Shown: positions 31,874-42,774 of the stretch, piece by piece
How the letters are laid out: each line of letters starts with the position of its first letter
How positions within the stretch are numbered: position 1 is the first letter of the stretch
Source: Macrothele yani
Taxonomy: Eukaryota > Arthropoda > Arachnida > Araneae > Macrothelidae
Direction of reading: 5' to 3'
NCBI GenBank assembly: GCA_039090855.1
Contig: CM077011.1
Span: forward strand, 30,905,001 to 30,969,000
DNA length: 64,000 nt
Made by a program: the position numbers and the translations under genes
Notes under the pieces: generated by a model
What the model was told of the DNA's origin: nothing
Seen by the model: only the letters and a program-made list of their open reading frames with translations
The model's database searches: none

Positions 31874-32032
31874 TATACCCGTATATCATGATCTGAAATC
31901 GCTATCATTCATTTGTAAGGTTACGATCATGACAGATAGTTTGCGCGAAAAGCAAGAGGCTTTAAACGCACTGTGGCGCAGAAATATTGTAGAAAGTATC
32001 CACACTTATAACATCTAACCTTTCGCTGGTCG

Positions 32033-32293
32033 GAGTGGCGGATGCAGAGGGGGGACACACCCTCTCCTCATTACCAACGAAAAGCGCTTCGATTTGTTAG
32101 GTTTTAATAACAAATTGAATAATTTTTCGTGAAAGAAAGTATTGCTTAAAAGTATATTACTTTCCTTAATTAAGTGGAAGAATTTATAGATATACTAAGA
32201 ATATTTTCATTTTGAGGAAAAATATCAGAAAGGTCATTCCCGACACTTGCGCCTGCTCCCCCCCCCCTCACAAAAATTCTGGATTTACTCCTG
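32033..32293. mobile_element. hAT-like MITE, copy B, with target duplication
   Basis: Ends gagtggcggatgcag and (complemented) caggagtaaatccag. Flanks gctggtcg (32025-32032) and gctggccg (32294-32301) are a 7/8 duplication. The interior matches 26579-26832. Confidence 0.78.
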
Positions 32294-32364
32294 GCTGGCC
32301 GTGGGATACGAACCTCCCTCTCCCAACTCCGAAGCAGTTGTTCTTCCACCTGAACTACGCCAGC
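32294..32364 (-). tRNA. tRNA-like sequence (pseudogene or SINE head)
   Basis: On the minus strand a 71-nt cloverleaf is possible: acceptor gctggc/gccagc, D arm gttc/gaac, anticodon stem caact/agttg, T arm with ggttcgtatccc. The loop placement is ambiguous, so I assign no anticodon with confidence. The hAT MITE inserted exactly at its 3' side. A degenerate SINE head is the likelier identity. Confidence 0.4.
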
Positions 32365-33371
32365 AGGTTTACCGCTGCTTTATTGTCGATTGTACTCGTG
32401 CGTCACCTCAGTAGTACGTCATCAACGTCTTGTCAAGTAATACGCTACTACGCACTCAGCTGCGCATTGACCCACCATAACACTCGGACACTTTCCTGTG
32501 TACCTCTTGAGAAATGGTCCATTTTCTCGAATTCGACTGGGGTTCTTTTTTGGAAAGAAGGAATAATTATTTTGGTACTTATGAATAATAATCGTTAAAT
32601 TCATTGGAGCTTTATTTCTGCTTTAAAAAATTATTTCCTTAAAATAAGAAAAAAGGAAAATAATTTAAATTTTGTATGCTCTTGATTTAATGATTGTGCG
32701 GATGTGATTTTACCTATAGTTATTAATTATGCCAAGTTTTTCCTTTCCTCCATCGAATGACGCACTTGCTATCTTTTTTTTTTTTTTTTTTTTTTTAATA
32801 GACATGAGAAGGATTAATCAGAAGGGAAGTGTTTATCCTGAGTTTGTGCACGTGCCTGACTAGCGAGGGGTTGGAAGGAAAGAAAGAAATCAGAGTACAT
32901 CTGATCTTTGTTCAGTCCGAAGATTTAAATAAAAACAAACACGTTCGCCTGCGCAGATGGTTCGAGAAATTCACTGAGCGCGTAAGAGCAGACGGAAACA
33001 TAAATAAACATGAACACCAGCTCATTTAGAAATGAATTAGCAGACAGAAATAAATGAATAAACTCAAACGCGATGAAATGAATATAAGTAATTACATTAC
33101 CATTTTCGTGTTAAGAACTCGTTTTTTTTTTTTTTTTGGATAGTGCTTTATTCTTCACACCATCTACTTGTCAGGCTTGTACGCAACTTCAGAAAGTAAA
33201 GCTTTTCTATTGAGCACTATCACGCCAACGCTCGATCTTTAATAAACGCAACCTGTATACAATAAGTAACAGAACTGAATCTACCCACAAAAAAAAAAAA
33301 AAACTTACGAACTCTCTCCCTGCACGGATTTCCTATTCGAAGTATTTTACCAGGTCTTGAAAACATTTTTA
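32365..33371. other. A-T rich non-coding DNA
   Basis: T runs lie at about 32775-32796 and 33122-33137 and an A run at 33288-33303. No gene recognised. Confidence 0.55.
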
Positions 33372-35290
33372 AGCACATCTTTTGTAACAAAAGATCGTGC
33401 TTAAGTTACCGGTTTGTCCGTCCGTCCGTCTGTAGACACGATATCTCTGCAACTAATAGTCCGATTTGAAAAAAAATGCTTTTTCATTAGGAAGCTTGAA
33501 ATAGGCGAATGATGATCATTTATTTCGTTTTTTTTTACGATGCAAAATTTCGCCGCTAGAGGGCGTAAAAGCAGATGATATTGAATTCAAAACACATTCT
33601 AATCCATATATTTGCTTCTAAACATCCATTTCAAAAAATTCGTTTGCAGTCCGATTCCATTCAAGTAGAAGATTATTTTAGGCATAGTCACTTTTCCAAG
33701 TTACGCAAATATTATCCGCTAGGGGGCGCAAAAGTAAATTGCTTTTCCCCAGATATCTATGCTTCTAAAACTCCGATTTGGAAAATGTTTCCTTCAGCGG
33801 ATACAGCTCATGGTGGAAAACATTTTGCATATAATTTCAAATTTTTGGTATAAAATGGTTTGGCCACCAGGGGGCGTAAGTGTTTATTTCTGTTTCTAAT
33901 GTATTTGCAGCAAAATCTGAGCACCTAAAATCTCGATTGAAAAAAATTCTTTGGTAGACCGATACTACAAACCTTTCCGAAAAAATTTCTTCTGAAAATA
34001 ATGCATGCTTTCTCCGCCAGGGGCGTAGATGTATATCTTGTTTTTGTCAATATCTCTGCTTCTAATGATCCGATATGAAAATTTATTCGTTGTTGGACAG
34101 AGTTTCCGGTGCGACATGTTTCTAATATAATTTCAAAATTTTCAAATATTTCATTGACTTACCGCTAGGAGGAGTAAAGGTAAATTGCGCTATCCCCGAT
34201 ATTTCTGCTTCTAAAACTCCGCTTTGGAAAATTCTTCCAGCACCGGATACAGCTCCTGGTGGGAATTTTTTTATTGTTATTTCTAATTTTTTATAAAATA
34301 TGGTTTGGCCACCAGGGGGCGTAAGCGTTAAATATCTGCTTCGTAGGTATTCGCAGCAAAATCTCAGCTTCTAAAAGTTGAAAATATTATTTCGTGGACC
34401 CATACCGAACCTGTCGATAAACATTTGAGAATATTTTCATCTTAAAATAATGCATGGTTTCTCCACCAGAGGGCGTAGATATCTATCTTATTTCTGTCAA
34501 TATCTCTGCCTCTAAAAGTCGGATTTGGAAAATTCCTTCTTTGTTAGATAGCGTATCCGGTCTAAAATGTTTCTCATATAAGTTCAAAATTTTCACGTAA
34601 TGCATACACTTTTCGCTAGAGGGCGTGAAGGTAAATTGCGTTTTCCTCAATATCTCTGTTTCTAAAACTCCGATTTGAAAAATTCTTTCTGCATCGGATA
34701 CAGCTCCTGATAGAAAATTCTCAGCATGTAATTTCTAATATTTGATAAATAATGGTTTGGCCACCAGGGGCGTAAAATTTAATTTCTGCGTCTGATGTAT
34801 TTGCAGTAAAATCTGAGCTCCTCAACACTCGATTGAAATTTTTTTTTCATGGACCGATACCGCTCACATCAAAAAATCTTTTGAAAATACTTTCTGTTTA
34901 AAATAATGCATGGTTTTTCCGCTGGGGAAGGGGTAGGAGGCGTAGATGCATATCTTATATTTGTCGATATCACTGCTTCTAAGATCCCGATTTGAAAAGT
35001 TTTTTCTCTGTTGGAGAGCATTTCCGCTGCAAAATGTTTCTCATATAAATTCAAATTCTTCTTAACGCGCAAGTCTGCCATCAGAGGGCGTAAGTTGACG
35101 TTTCCGTTTTCATCAATATCTGCGAAATTAAAAACACGATTGAAAAATTGTTTTCTTCGGTCAGTTACTATTGTTTTCCATACCGGTTCCATTGATTTTG
35201 CTTAGCTTTGGTAAATTTATTTCGCATCAGAACGGACTCAAAAGACGTGCTCATTACACCCGAAAATTCGGTGTCATCTTTCTTGTTGAA
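33372..35290 (+). repeat. Array of ~150-bp units with CTCF-core-like motifs (copy 1)
   Basis: Starts with gtttgtccgtccgtccgtctg and ends near acacccgaaaattcggtgtcatc. Units share atatctctgcttctaaaa-tccgatttgaaaaattcttt and a G-rich motif about every 150 bp. Motif sites: ccgctagagggcgt 33553, ccgctagggggcgc 33716, ccaccagggggcgt 33864 and 34309, ccgccaggggcgt 34014, ccgctaggaggagt 34162, ccaccagagggcgt 34463, tcgctagagggcgt 34613, ccaccaggggcgt 34761, ccatcagagggcgt 35078. Every third unit is most alike (gtttggccaccagg at 33864, 34309, 34761), giving a ~450-bp higher-order period. No coding. Confidence 0.85.
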
Positions 35291-35897
35291 GGTCCTTTCT
35301 AGAACGTAGCATATTTGTATCTCGAGTCTCTTAATGTCGTGGTAGCGATAACGTCGTGGTAATGACGTCTTTTATCTGCTGTTGGATTTATGGGTTTAGG
35401 GGAAAGTCACATGGTGAGAAGTCAAGGGAATGCGGTGGATGTGGTAAAACAATAACTTTTTTCTGCCGAAAAGAAAAAAGAAAAGAAAATACTGTTGGGC
35501 AAGCAACGCAGCATGAGACCTCGCATCATGATGAAAGAAAATCCGCTTCACAATTTAGGTTGCCCGGCAGCAAATGTTAAGTCCTAAACATTGCAGAACA
35601 CGTTTGCAATGTTGTTAGCTAACAGTCTGTTCCGCTGGTACAATTTCTGGTGTATTGAAATATGCAGTCAAGTGTTTCGGGGTTTTTATTCTTCCCTCCG
35701 CTTGGGTTCGTTCGCATTGTCTAATTGAAACTCTTAAAATATCACGAAGAAAGCAGTAAACGCAAAAAGCTCCGAAGTCCAAACTAGTCCGAAAGTCCTG
35801 GTGGCAGGATGTAAATGGATGACTTCACATATCTGATTAAGATTTTTGGCAATCACTGAAAATAAAAACCACTTCTTATTTATTTTGGGTTCCCTGT
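35291..35897. other. Non-coding, nothing recognised
   Basis: A short frame at 35356-35580 is lysine-rich low-complexity text. No element identified. Confidence 0.55.
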
Positions 35898-36630
35898 CAT
35901 TGGCGTAACTACTAACCCCGCGGCCCCCGCAGCTGCAGAGGGGCGCAGGTAATGAAGGGGCGTACTGCAGCTGCCAGTTTTATGAAAAAAGTCGAACACG
36001 CACAATGATTAACCCAAAGATTCATATTTTGCTTTAAGATATATTTAGCTTTGCCTAAATAAATACCTAGTTTCACTTTTAAAACACTCAATGTTTTACA
36101 GATTGAAAGTGTTCGGCTCTTTGACTTCGGGTTGTAATGCGATTGCTCTGCAACGGGTTGTAAATAATACGATCGCTCTCCAATCTCTCTCTCTCTCTCT
36201 CTCTCTCTGCGCTGCTGAGGAAAAGCGCCAGGCCACAGTGGGATTCCCCGTGGAGGATGTGGGAAAACAGTCAGTTTCCTAGAAGTACGTGCACGACGGG
36301 CGTCAACATTTATTCACAGCAGCCACAGATCTTCCGTGTGTAAGAGGGTGATTTTTTCAAGTGATTTATTTTAGTTTTGGACAAAGCAATTATACGTATT
36401 GTCAAATCTATTACTTAAAATGTTAAAACTACAGGGCTCTAGGTACCGCCATTATTTTTGCAGACACTCTCCCTGACTTCCTAACCCTCCTACCTCAACC
36501 ACCACACAGACACACCGCAAAAAATGCACCCTCCCTCGTGTTCGAAATCCTGAAAAAATTATTGTGCTTAGGGGTGCTGAAGTAATCTTGCGGGGGGCGG
36601 GGGGCGCACGTTGTTCCAGTTACGCCACTG
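35898..36630. mobile_element. hAT-type non-autonomous element with TSD
   Basis: The left end is cattggcgtaactactaac and the complemented right end is cagtggcgtaactggaac. Flanks ttccctgt (35890-35897) and ttccctgc (36631-36638) match 7/8. A (CT)n tract lies at about 36183-36209. No transposase coding is seen. Confidence 0.85.
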
Positions 36631-36833
36631 TTCCCTGCGTCATGCCACAAATCTTAAAACTTGGCGTACAACTACCAAGACAAAACAGATGAAAGGTAAC
36701 TGGATGACGCAGCCAGGACCTTTGCGTCACGAACACTACCTACACGAAAAGTGCCTTCGGATAATTTTAATTTTCTGTTCGTAACACATCCTTTCGTTAT
36801 GTGCTTCACGTAACTCCTGTATTTTAGGGTAAA

Positions 36834-37318
36834 TATATGCCATTATGTCTTAAAAGAAAAGTGTTTGATCAATGCATCCTTCCAGTGCTTAGGTATGGTG
36901 CAGAGACGTGGACCTTAACTAAAAGAGACATACAAAGGCTGCAGACAACTCAAAGTATCATGGAGAGGTGCATGCTTGGTGTAACCAGGAAAGATAAGAA
37001 GAAGAACTCGTGGATCCGAAAAATGACAAGAGTGGAAGACATCATGATCCGAGTTAAATCCCTGAAATGGCAATGGGCTGGACATACTGCCAGAAGGACA
37101 TCATCGATGGACAGCAGAAATTTTGGATTGGATTCCAATGGACAGGAAAAGACCCAGAAGAAGACCACATGAAAGATGGGTGGATGAAATTCGAAAGTAT
37201 GTGGGAGTGACATGGGGTAGACTGGCACAAGACAGACCGTTGTGGAGGAAACTTGGGGAGACCTTCGTCCAGCAGTGGATTGATAATGGTTGACAATGAT
37301 GATGATGATGATGATAAT
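36834..37318 (+). mobile_element. RTE retrotransposon 3' fragment
   Basis: Starts at ATGCCATTATGTCTTAAAAG (MPLCLKRKVFDQCILPVL) and runs to the QQWIDNG stop plus a gatgatgatgatgat tail. About 95% like the full-length copy by eye, with a frameshift near 37110 (RRTS versus RRTDHRW). Flanks contain atatatgc on both sides, possibly a target duplication. Confidence 0.9.
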
Positions 37319-37376
37319 ACAATATATATGCGTGTATGTGTATATATTTAAAGATAATATATAAAAGACAAATTCA

Positions 37377-37430
37377 CTCAGACTTACCATATTCATGACA
37401 ACACAATGTCATGAATATGGTAAGTCTGAG
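37377..37430. repeat. Perfect 24-bp inverted repeat
   Basis: Bases 37377-37400 are the exact reverse complement of 37407-37430, with the 6-base loop acacaa. The right arm includes tgaatatggtaagtctgag, which recurs in direct orientation near 40745, 40780 and 40837 on the other side of the full-length RTE. Confidence 0.95.
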
Positions 37431-37490
37431 CTAACAATACTTCAAACGTGTTCTACAATGTTTAAGACTGAACATAATAAATATCTATCT

Positions 37491-40400
37491 CATCATCATT
37501 GTCAACCATTATCAATCCACTGCTGGACGAAGGTCTCCCCAAGTTTCCTCCACAACGGTCTGTCTTGTGCCAGTCTCCTCCATGTCACTCCCGCATATTT
37601 ACGAATTTCATCCACCCATCTCCCGTGTGGTCTTTTTCTGGGTCTTTTCCTGTCCCTTGGAATCCAATCTAAAATTGCGGCTGTCCATCTATGGTCTGTC
37701 CTTCTGGCAGTATGTCCAGCCCATTGCCATTTCAGGGATTTAACTCTGATCATGATGTCTTCCACTCTCGTCATTTTTCGGATCCACGAGTTCCTCTTCT
37801 TATCTCTCCTGGTTATACCAAGCATGCACCTCTCCATGCTTCTTTGAGTTGTCTGCAGCCTTTGTATGTCTCTTTTAGTTAAGGTCCACGTCTCTGCACC
37901 ATACGTAAGCACTGGAAGGATGCATTGATCAAACACTTTTCTTTTAAGACATAATGGCATATTGCTCTTGAAAATTATGCTGTTTCTTCCAAAAGCTCTC
38001 CAGGCAAGTTTTGTACGCCGATTAATTTCTTCATCAATGTGACCCTCACTTGATATCTGCTGTCCAAGATAAGCATACGTGTCTGTTATCTCCAGTTTTT
38101 CTCCATCAATCGATAAATCTTCATTTCTTGTAAAAGCATTGAACATCACTTTTGTCTTCTGAAAGTTCATTTTTAATCCCACTTCTTTACTCTTGTCAGC
38201 AAGTTCCTGGATCATACTCTGCAGCTCTGATGGGGTAGTTGCAAAAATGACTACGTCATCAGCAAAACGAAGGTGGGTTAGATAATCTCCATTAATCTTT
38301 ATCCCTTTGTTTTCCCAGTTCAGTGATTGAAAGACATTTTCCAATGTGGCATTAAAGAGCTTCGGAGATATGGTGTCACCTTGTCTCACTCCCTTTCCAA
38401 TTTTTATGTGTGTTGTATTTTCAAACAGCCGAATCTTTGCACTTGCATTTTCATAGATGTTATTAATAATATTAATGTATGCATCTTCAATACCGCAGGA
38501 TTTCAGAGCCGTGGTAACTGCTGATGGTTTCACCGAATCAAAGGCTTTTTCATAATCGATAAAAGCCATGCACAATGGAAGTTCATATTCCCTCGCTCTT
38601 TCAATTAGTTCTCTCAGTACGTGGATATGATCTATTGTGCTGTAGCCACTCCTGAATCCAGCTTGTTCTCTCGGTTGAGCCATGTCCAGTGTTACCTTCA
38701 AGCGGTGTGAAAGAACTTTAGTGAAGATTTTATAAACCACTGATAGGAGGCTGATAGGTCTGTAGTTCCTGAGATCCTCAATGTCACCTTTTTTATGTAG
38801 CAGGATCATTGTAGCATTGTTCCAATCCTCAGGAATCTTCCCTTCATTAAGGCATCGAGTGAAAATTTGGGCGAGTACTGTTTCAATTTCTCCACTTGCT
38901 TCTTGTATGATGTCTATAGTAATTCCATCTTCTCCTGGAGCTTTCCCCCGCTTCATGTTCTTGATTGCATGAGCAACTTCTGCTGGGAGGACTGGAAGAA
39001 CTCTGGTACCTTTCATGATGTCTGGAGTACATGTATCATCCCTTTCATATAATTTGGAGTAGAAATCTTTCACTCTTGTCAAAATTTCGCCTCTATTTCT
39101 TGTTATAGAACCATCTTCTTTTCTCAGAGCCATAATCTGTTTTCTTCCCTTACTGAGATGTCCCTTTGCTATCTTTAGGCTTTGGTTGTTTTCAATTGCT
39201 TTCCTCACTAGCTCACAGTTGAATTTCCTTACGTCTTCAGTGATACTTTTTCGTGCTGTCTTGCATAGCTCTATATATTCCACTTTGGAAGTCACATCTT
39301 CTTTAGTTGTCCTCATCTCTCTTCTTTTTTGCATCAACATTTTGGTTTTTCCTGATAATTTGTTTACATGCAACTTGTTCTTAGACCCAGCTAATTTTGT
39401 TGCTGTTTCCATAAGAGCTTTGGTTACTTTTCTGTTAACTTCCGAAATATCCACTTCTTCCGATGTTAGGCCTTCTAAAGCAGAGAATCTGTTCTTCAGT
39501 TCCAACTTGAAAGTATTATGGTGTTTTTTAAGGTTGGTTATGTCAATACGTTTTGTTTGTCTTATGAGCTTGCCACGTTCCAGTTTAGTGTTGAGGTGCA
39601 TCTTACATCTCACCAATCTATGGTCACTACCTGTGTTGAACTTGTTCAGCACACTGCAGTCATCGATGACGAATTTTTTGTTACACATAATAAAATCAAT
39701 TTCACTTGTCGTCCCAATTGGATGTCTCCATGTCCATTTCCTGTGTGGCTTTTTCTTGAAAAAGGAGTTCAAGATGAAAAACCCTTCTGCCTCTGCAAAC
39801 TCAACGAGAGTATTTCCACGCTGGTTTCTGTTGCCGTGACCGAATTTACCTACTGAAGTTTCATTCTGTTGCCGGTGCCCTATTTTTGCATTGAAATCTC
39901 CCATAATTATCTTCAAGTGCTGCTTACCTTTATTATTTAGATGGCGAATTTCCTCATAAAATTCTTCAATTTCTTCTTCAGGATGACTTGTGGTGGGTGC
40001 ATAAGTTTGAATAATCTGAGCCTGGTATCTTCTCGATAGTTGGATAACGAGTCGTGCAGCTCTGTCAGAGGAACTTTCAACTTCTACCACTTTATCCTTC
40101 AGTTTCTTGTTTATTATAAATCCAACACCACTAGTTCTGCCAGTATCTGTCCCACGATAATAGAAGAGATGTCCACTTTTCAGTTCAATGAGATCTTCTC
40201 CTTTTCTCCTTACCTCACTTAGCCCGACGATGTCCCACTTGATCCTTTGTAGTTCCTCTTCCAATTCAAGAAGCCTTGAATCAGAAGATAGGGAGCGTCC
40301 GTTGTAGGTAGCCAAGGTCAGCATCAAATGGCAGCCTAGTCCGGTCCTCCGGGGATTCTTAGCACCCTCTGCCTTCATGTCGCACTGGCCGCTGCCTTGG

Positions 40401-40665
40401 CCAGGTACATTCCAGCTGCCGGAGACTGAGGGCCAAGATTTAAGTTGTAGAGTCATTTTGGAGGTGTTTGGCCATAACTCACCACGCTGGCCAAGCGGGT
40501 TGGTGAGTGTGGGATAGCATTTCCTCTGATCCCGATGGTATAGTTATACCGCTATTTGCGGTCGTCAGAGCCCCTTTAGTGGGAACAGGATGCACCACGA
40601 GAAGGCGGGGTTGACATTTGTCAAGGAGAGGCTGTGATGTTACGCATCACCTGACCTTACATCCC
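37491..40665 (-). mobile_element. Full-length RTE-clade non-LTR retrotransposon
   Basis: A 3175-bp element flanked by the 11-bp duplication aatatctatct (37480-37490 and 40666-40676). Minus strand: about 209 bp of 5' leader (40665-40457), one ORF, and an 11-nt 3' end (caatgatgatg after the stop). That short repeat tail with no poly(A) is a hallmark of the RTE clade. Fragments elsewhere in the window (25747, 36834, 40860, 49195, 50941, 51141, 55960) belong to this family. Confidence 0.95.
37502..40456 (-). CDS. RTE endonuclease-reverse transcriptase, intact ORF
   Basis: A 984-residue protein for target-primed reverse transcription: it nicks genomic DNA and copies its RNA there. The N-terminal apurinic-endonuclease-like domain (about residues 46-285) shows Asn52 (TYNGRS), Glu81 (LSEVRR), Tyr152 (TYAPT), Asp187/Asn189 (GDFNAKIG) and Ser277-Asp278-His279 (GSDHRLV). 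The reverse transcriptase (about 490-790) shows NYRPISLLSVVYK, FIDYEKAFDSV (Asp634), GVRQGDTISP, FADDVV (Asp733, Asp734) and GLKMNFQKTK. The C-terminus has a Trp/Arg-rich tail (RRTDHRWTAAILDWIPRD). No RNase H is seen, as usual for RTE. The ATG at 40456 is the first in frame; the conserved part begins 45 residues later. No stop or frameshift. It resembles lepidopteran RTE proteins. Confidence 0.95.
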   Translation of the reverse strand: MTLQLKSWPSVSGSWNVPGQGSGQCDMKAEGAKNPRRTGLGCHLMLTLATYNGRSLSSDSRLLELEEELQRIKWDIVGLSEVRRKGEDLIELKSGHLFYYRGTDTGRTSGVGFIINKKLKDKVVEVESSSDRAARLVIQLSRRYQAQIIQTYAPTTSHPEEEIEEFYEEIRHLNNKGKQHLKIIMGDFNAKIGHRQQNETSVGKFGHGNRNQRGNTLVEFAEAEGFFILNSFFKKKPHRKWTWRHPIGTTSEIDFIMCNKKFVIDDCSVLNKFNTGSDHRLVRCKMHLNTKLERGKLIRQTKRIDITNLKKHHNTFKLELKNRFSALEGLTSEEVDISEVNRKVTKALMETATKLAGSKNKLHVNKLSGKTKMLMQKRREMRTTKEDVTSKVEYIELCKTARKSITEDVRKFNCELVRKAIENNQSLKIAKGHLSKGRKQIMALRKEDGSITRNRGEILTRVKDFYSKLYERDDTCTPDIMKGTRVLPVLPAEVAHAIKNMKRGKAPGEDGITIDIIQEASGEIETVLAQIFTRCLNEGKIPEDWNNATMILLHKKGDIEDLRNYRPISLLSVVYKIFTKVLSHRLKVTLDMAQPREQAGFRSGYSTIDHIHVLRELIERAREYELPLCMAFIDYEKAFDSVKPSAVTTALKSCGIEDAYINIINNIYENASAKIRLFENTTHIKIGKGVRQGDTISPKLFNATLENVFQSLNWENKGIKINGDYLTHLRFADDVVIFATTPSELQSMIQELADKSKEVGLKMNFQKTKVMFNAFTRNEDLSIDGEKLEITDTYAYLGQQISSEGHIDEEINRRTKLAWRAFGRNSIIFKSNMPLCLKRKVFDQCILPVLTYGAETWTLTKRDIQRLQTTQRSMERCMLGITRRDKKRNSWIRKMTRVEDIMIRVKSLKWQWAGHTARRTDHRWTAAILDWIPRDRKRPRKRPHGRWVDEIRKYAGVTWRRLAQDRPLWRKLGETFVQQWIDNG

Positions 40666-40676
40666 AATATCTATCT

Positions 40677-40862
40677 ATATATATATATATATCATTCTAT
40701 ATATATATATATATATACGTGTTTCATGATTTTTGTGTTGTCATGAATACGGTAAGTCTGAGTGAATTTGTCTATTATGAATATGATAAGTCTGAGGAAA
40801 TTGTCTAATTTATGCGTTTAATGATTTTTGTGTTGTCATGAATATGGTAAGTCTGAGTGAAG
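40677..40862 (+). repeat. (TA)n and short tandem repeats flanking the RTE
   Basis: Two TA runs (about 40675-40690 and 40698-40717) are followed by three copies of tcatgaatatggtaagtctgag (starting about 40741, 40778 and 40836). They are separated by tgaatttgtct and gatttttgtgttg. Same motif as the hairpin at 37377-37430. Confidence 0.8.
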
Positions 40863-41898
<1,036 letters not shown>

Positions 41899-41976
41899 AG
41901 AGTATATGCCCACCCACAAAAGTTAAGCTCTATTGATCGTGATTTTTACAGGAAGAAATGGTGTAATCCAATAGAA

Positions 41977-42766
41977 CTGGAGTTTGCAAACTACGGCCCG
42001 CAAGCCCTAAGAATGGATTTTACATTTTCAAATTCCTTAAAATTTCATAATCTTCAAAATGTCAAAGTACGCGCTATAACGGCCGACCGTCCAGTTGAGA
42101 AGTTGCGAGTTACTACCGTATGTGGCGCTCCTATAGCTTCGCATTCGGTGGCCTCAGCTTTGAACCCACGCAGTTATAAATCGGGAGCGTTTCCAGTGCC
42201 ACGTGTATCGTTGTTCTGCGACATTTTGTTCTCGTCTGATTACCCTTGCATATCCATTATGTTACTGTCAAAACCAGAAAAGAAAAGTGGACTTCGAATG
42301 TCGTACTTTTAAGGCAGAGTGTATTGTGAATTATTTTGTAACCGAATTAGATGACAAAGCATTATATTTATTGTGCAATGACACTATAGATGTACTAAAA
42401 GAGTACAACATACGTCGTCATTACCAGACTAAGCACTCGACACAATATTCACTACTCACAAGAAAGCAACGGTCAAAAAATTATTATTACGTTACTTTTT
42501 AGTCCACTTTAAAATAATTATTTTAAGTTACTTTTTAGTCCACTTATTATTCTTTTTTAGTCTACTTATTATTATTACGTTATTTTTAGTCTATTATTAC
42601 GTCTCTTTTTAGTCTACTTATTATTATTAATTTAAGTAGGCCTACCTACTTAAATAACAAGAAAAAAATTATTACCTACATAAATATCCTCGAGTTTACC
42701 TCTTGGCCCGCAGAGCCTGAAATATTTACTATTTGGCCCCTTACAAAAAATGTTTGCCGACCCCTG
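41977..42766 (+). mobile_element. hAT element with TSD and BED-finger relic
   Basis: The left end is ctggagtttgcaaactacgg and the complemented right end is caggggtcggcaaacatttt. Flanks caatagaa (41969-41976) and caataaaa (42767-42774) match 7/8. Subterminal cggcccgcaagcc and ggcccgcagagcctgaaatatt blocks are typical of hAT ends. The interior keeps only a fragment of transposase; 42490-42650 is repeated ttattattacgttactttttagtc. Confidence 0.88.
42275..42480 (+). pseudogene. hAT transposase N-terminal zinc-finger fragment
   Basis: Reads KRKVDFECRTFKAECIVNYF, then ALYLLCNDTIDVLKEYNIRRHYQTKHS, resembling the N-terminal zinc finger of GTF2IRD2/ZBED-like hAT proteins (KRKVD-EC-F opening and RH-x4-KH close). 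Of the C-x2-C pair only the second Cys is clear (LLC), so the finger is damaged. The catalytic and dimerisation regions are absent. Confidence 0.7.
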
Positions 42767-42774
42767 CAATAAAA

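Noticed and set aside
33410..33440. CRISPR-like short repeats (ccgtccgtccgtctg)
   Set aside because: A four-base slippage tract in a eukaryotic repeat head, with no spacers.
36840..37172. Independent small gene of 111 codons
   Set aside because: It is the C-terminal part of the RTE ORF in a truncated copy.
39186..39839. 217-codon plus-strand frame
   Set aside because: Antisense to the intact RTE ORF, whose motifs are unambiguous on the minus strand.
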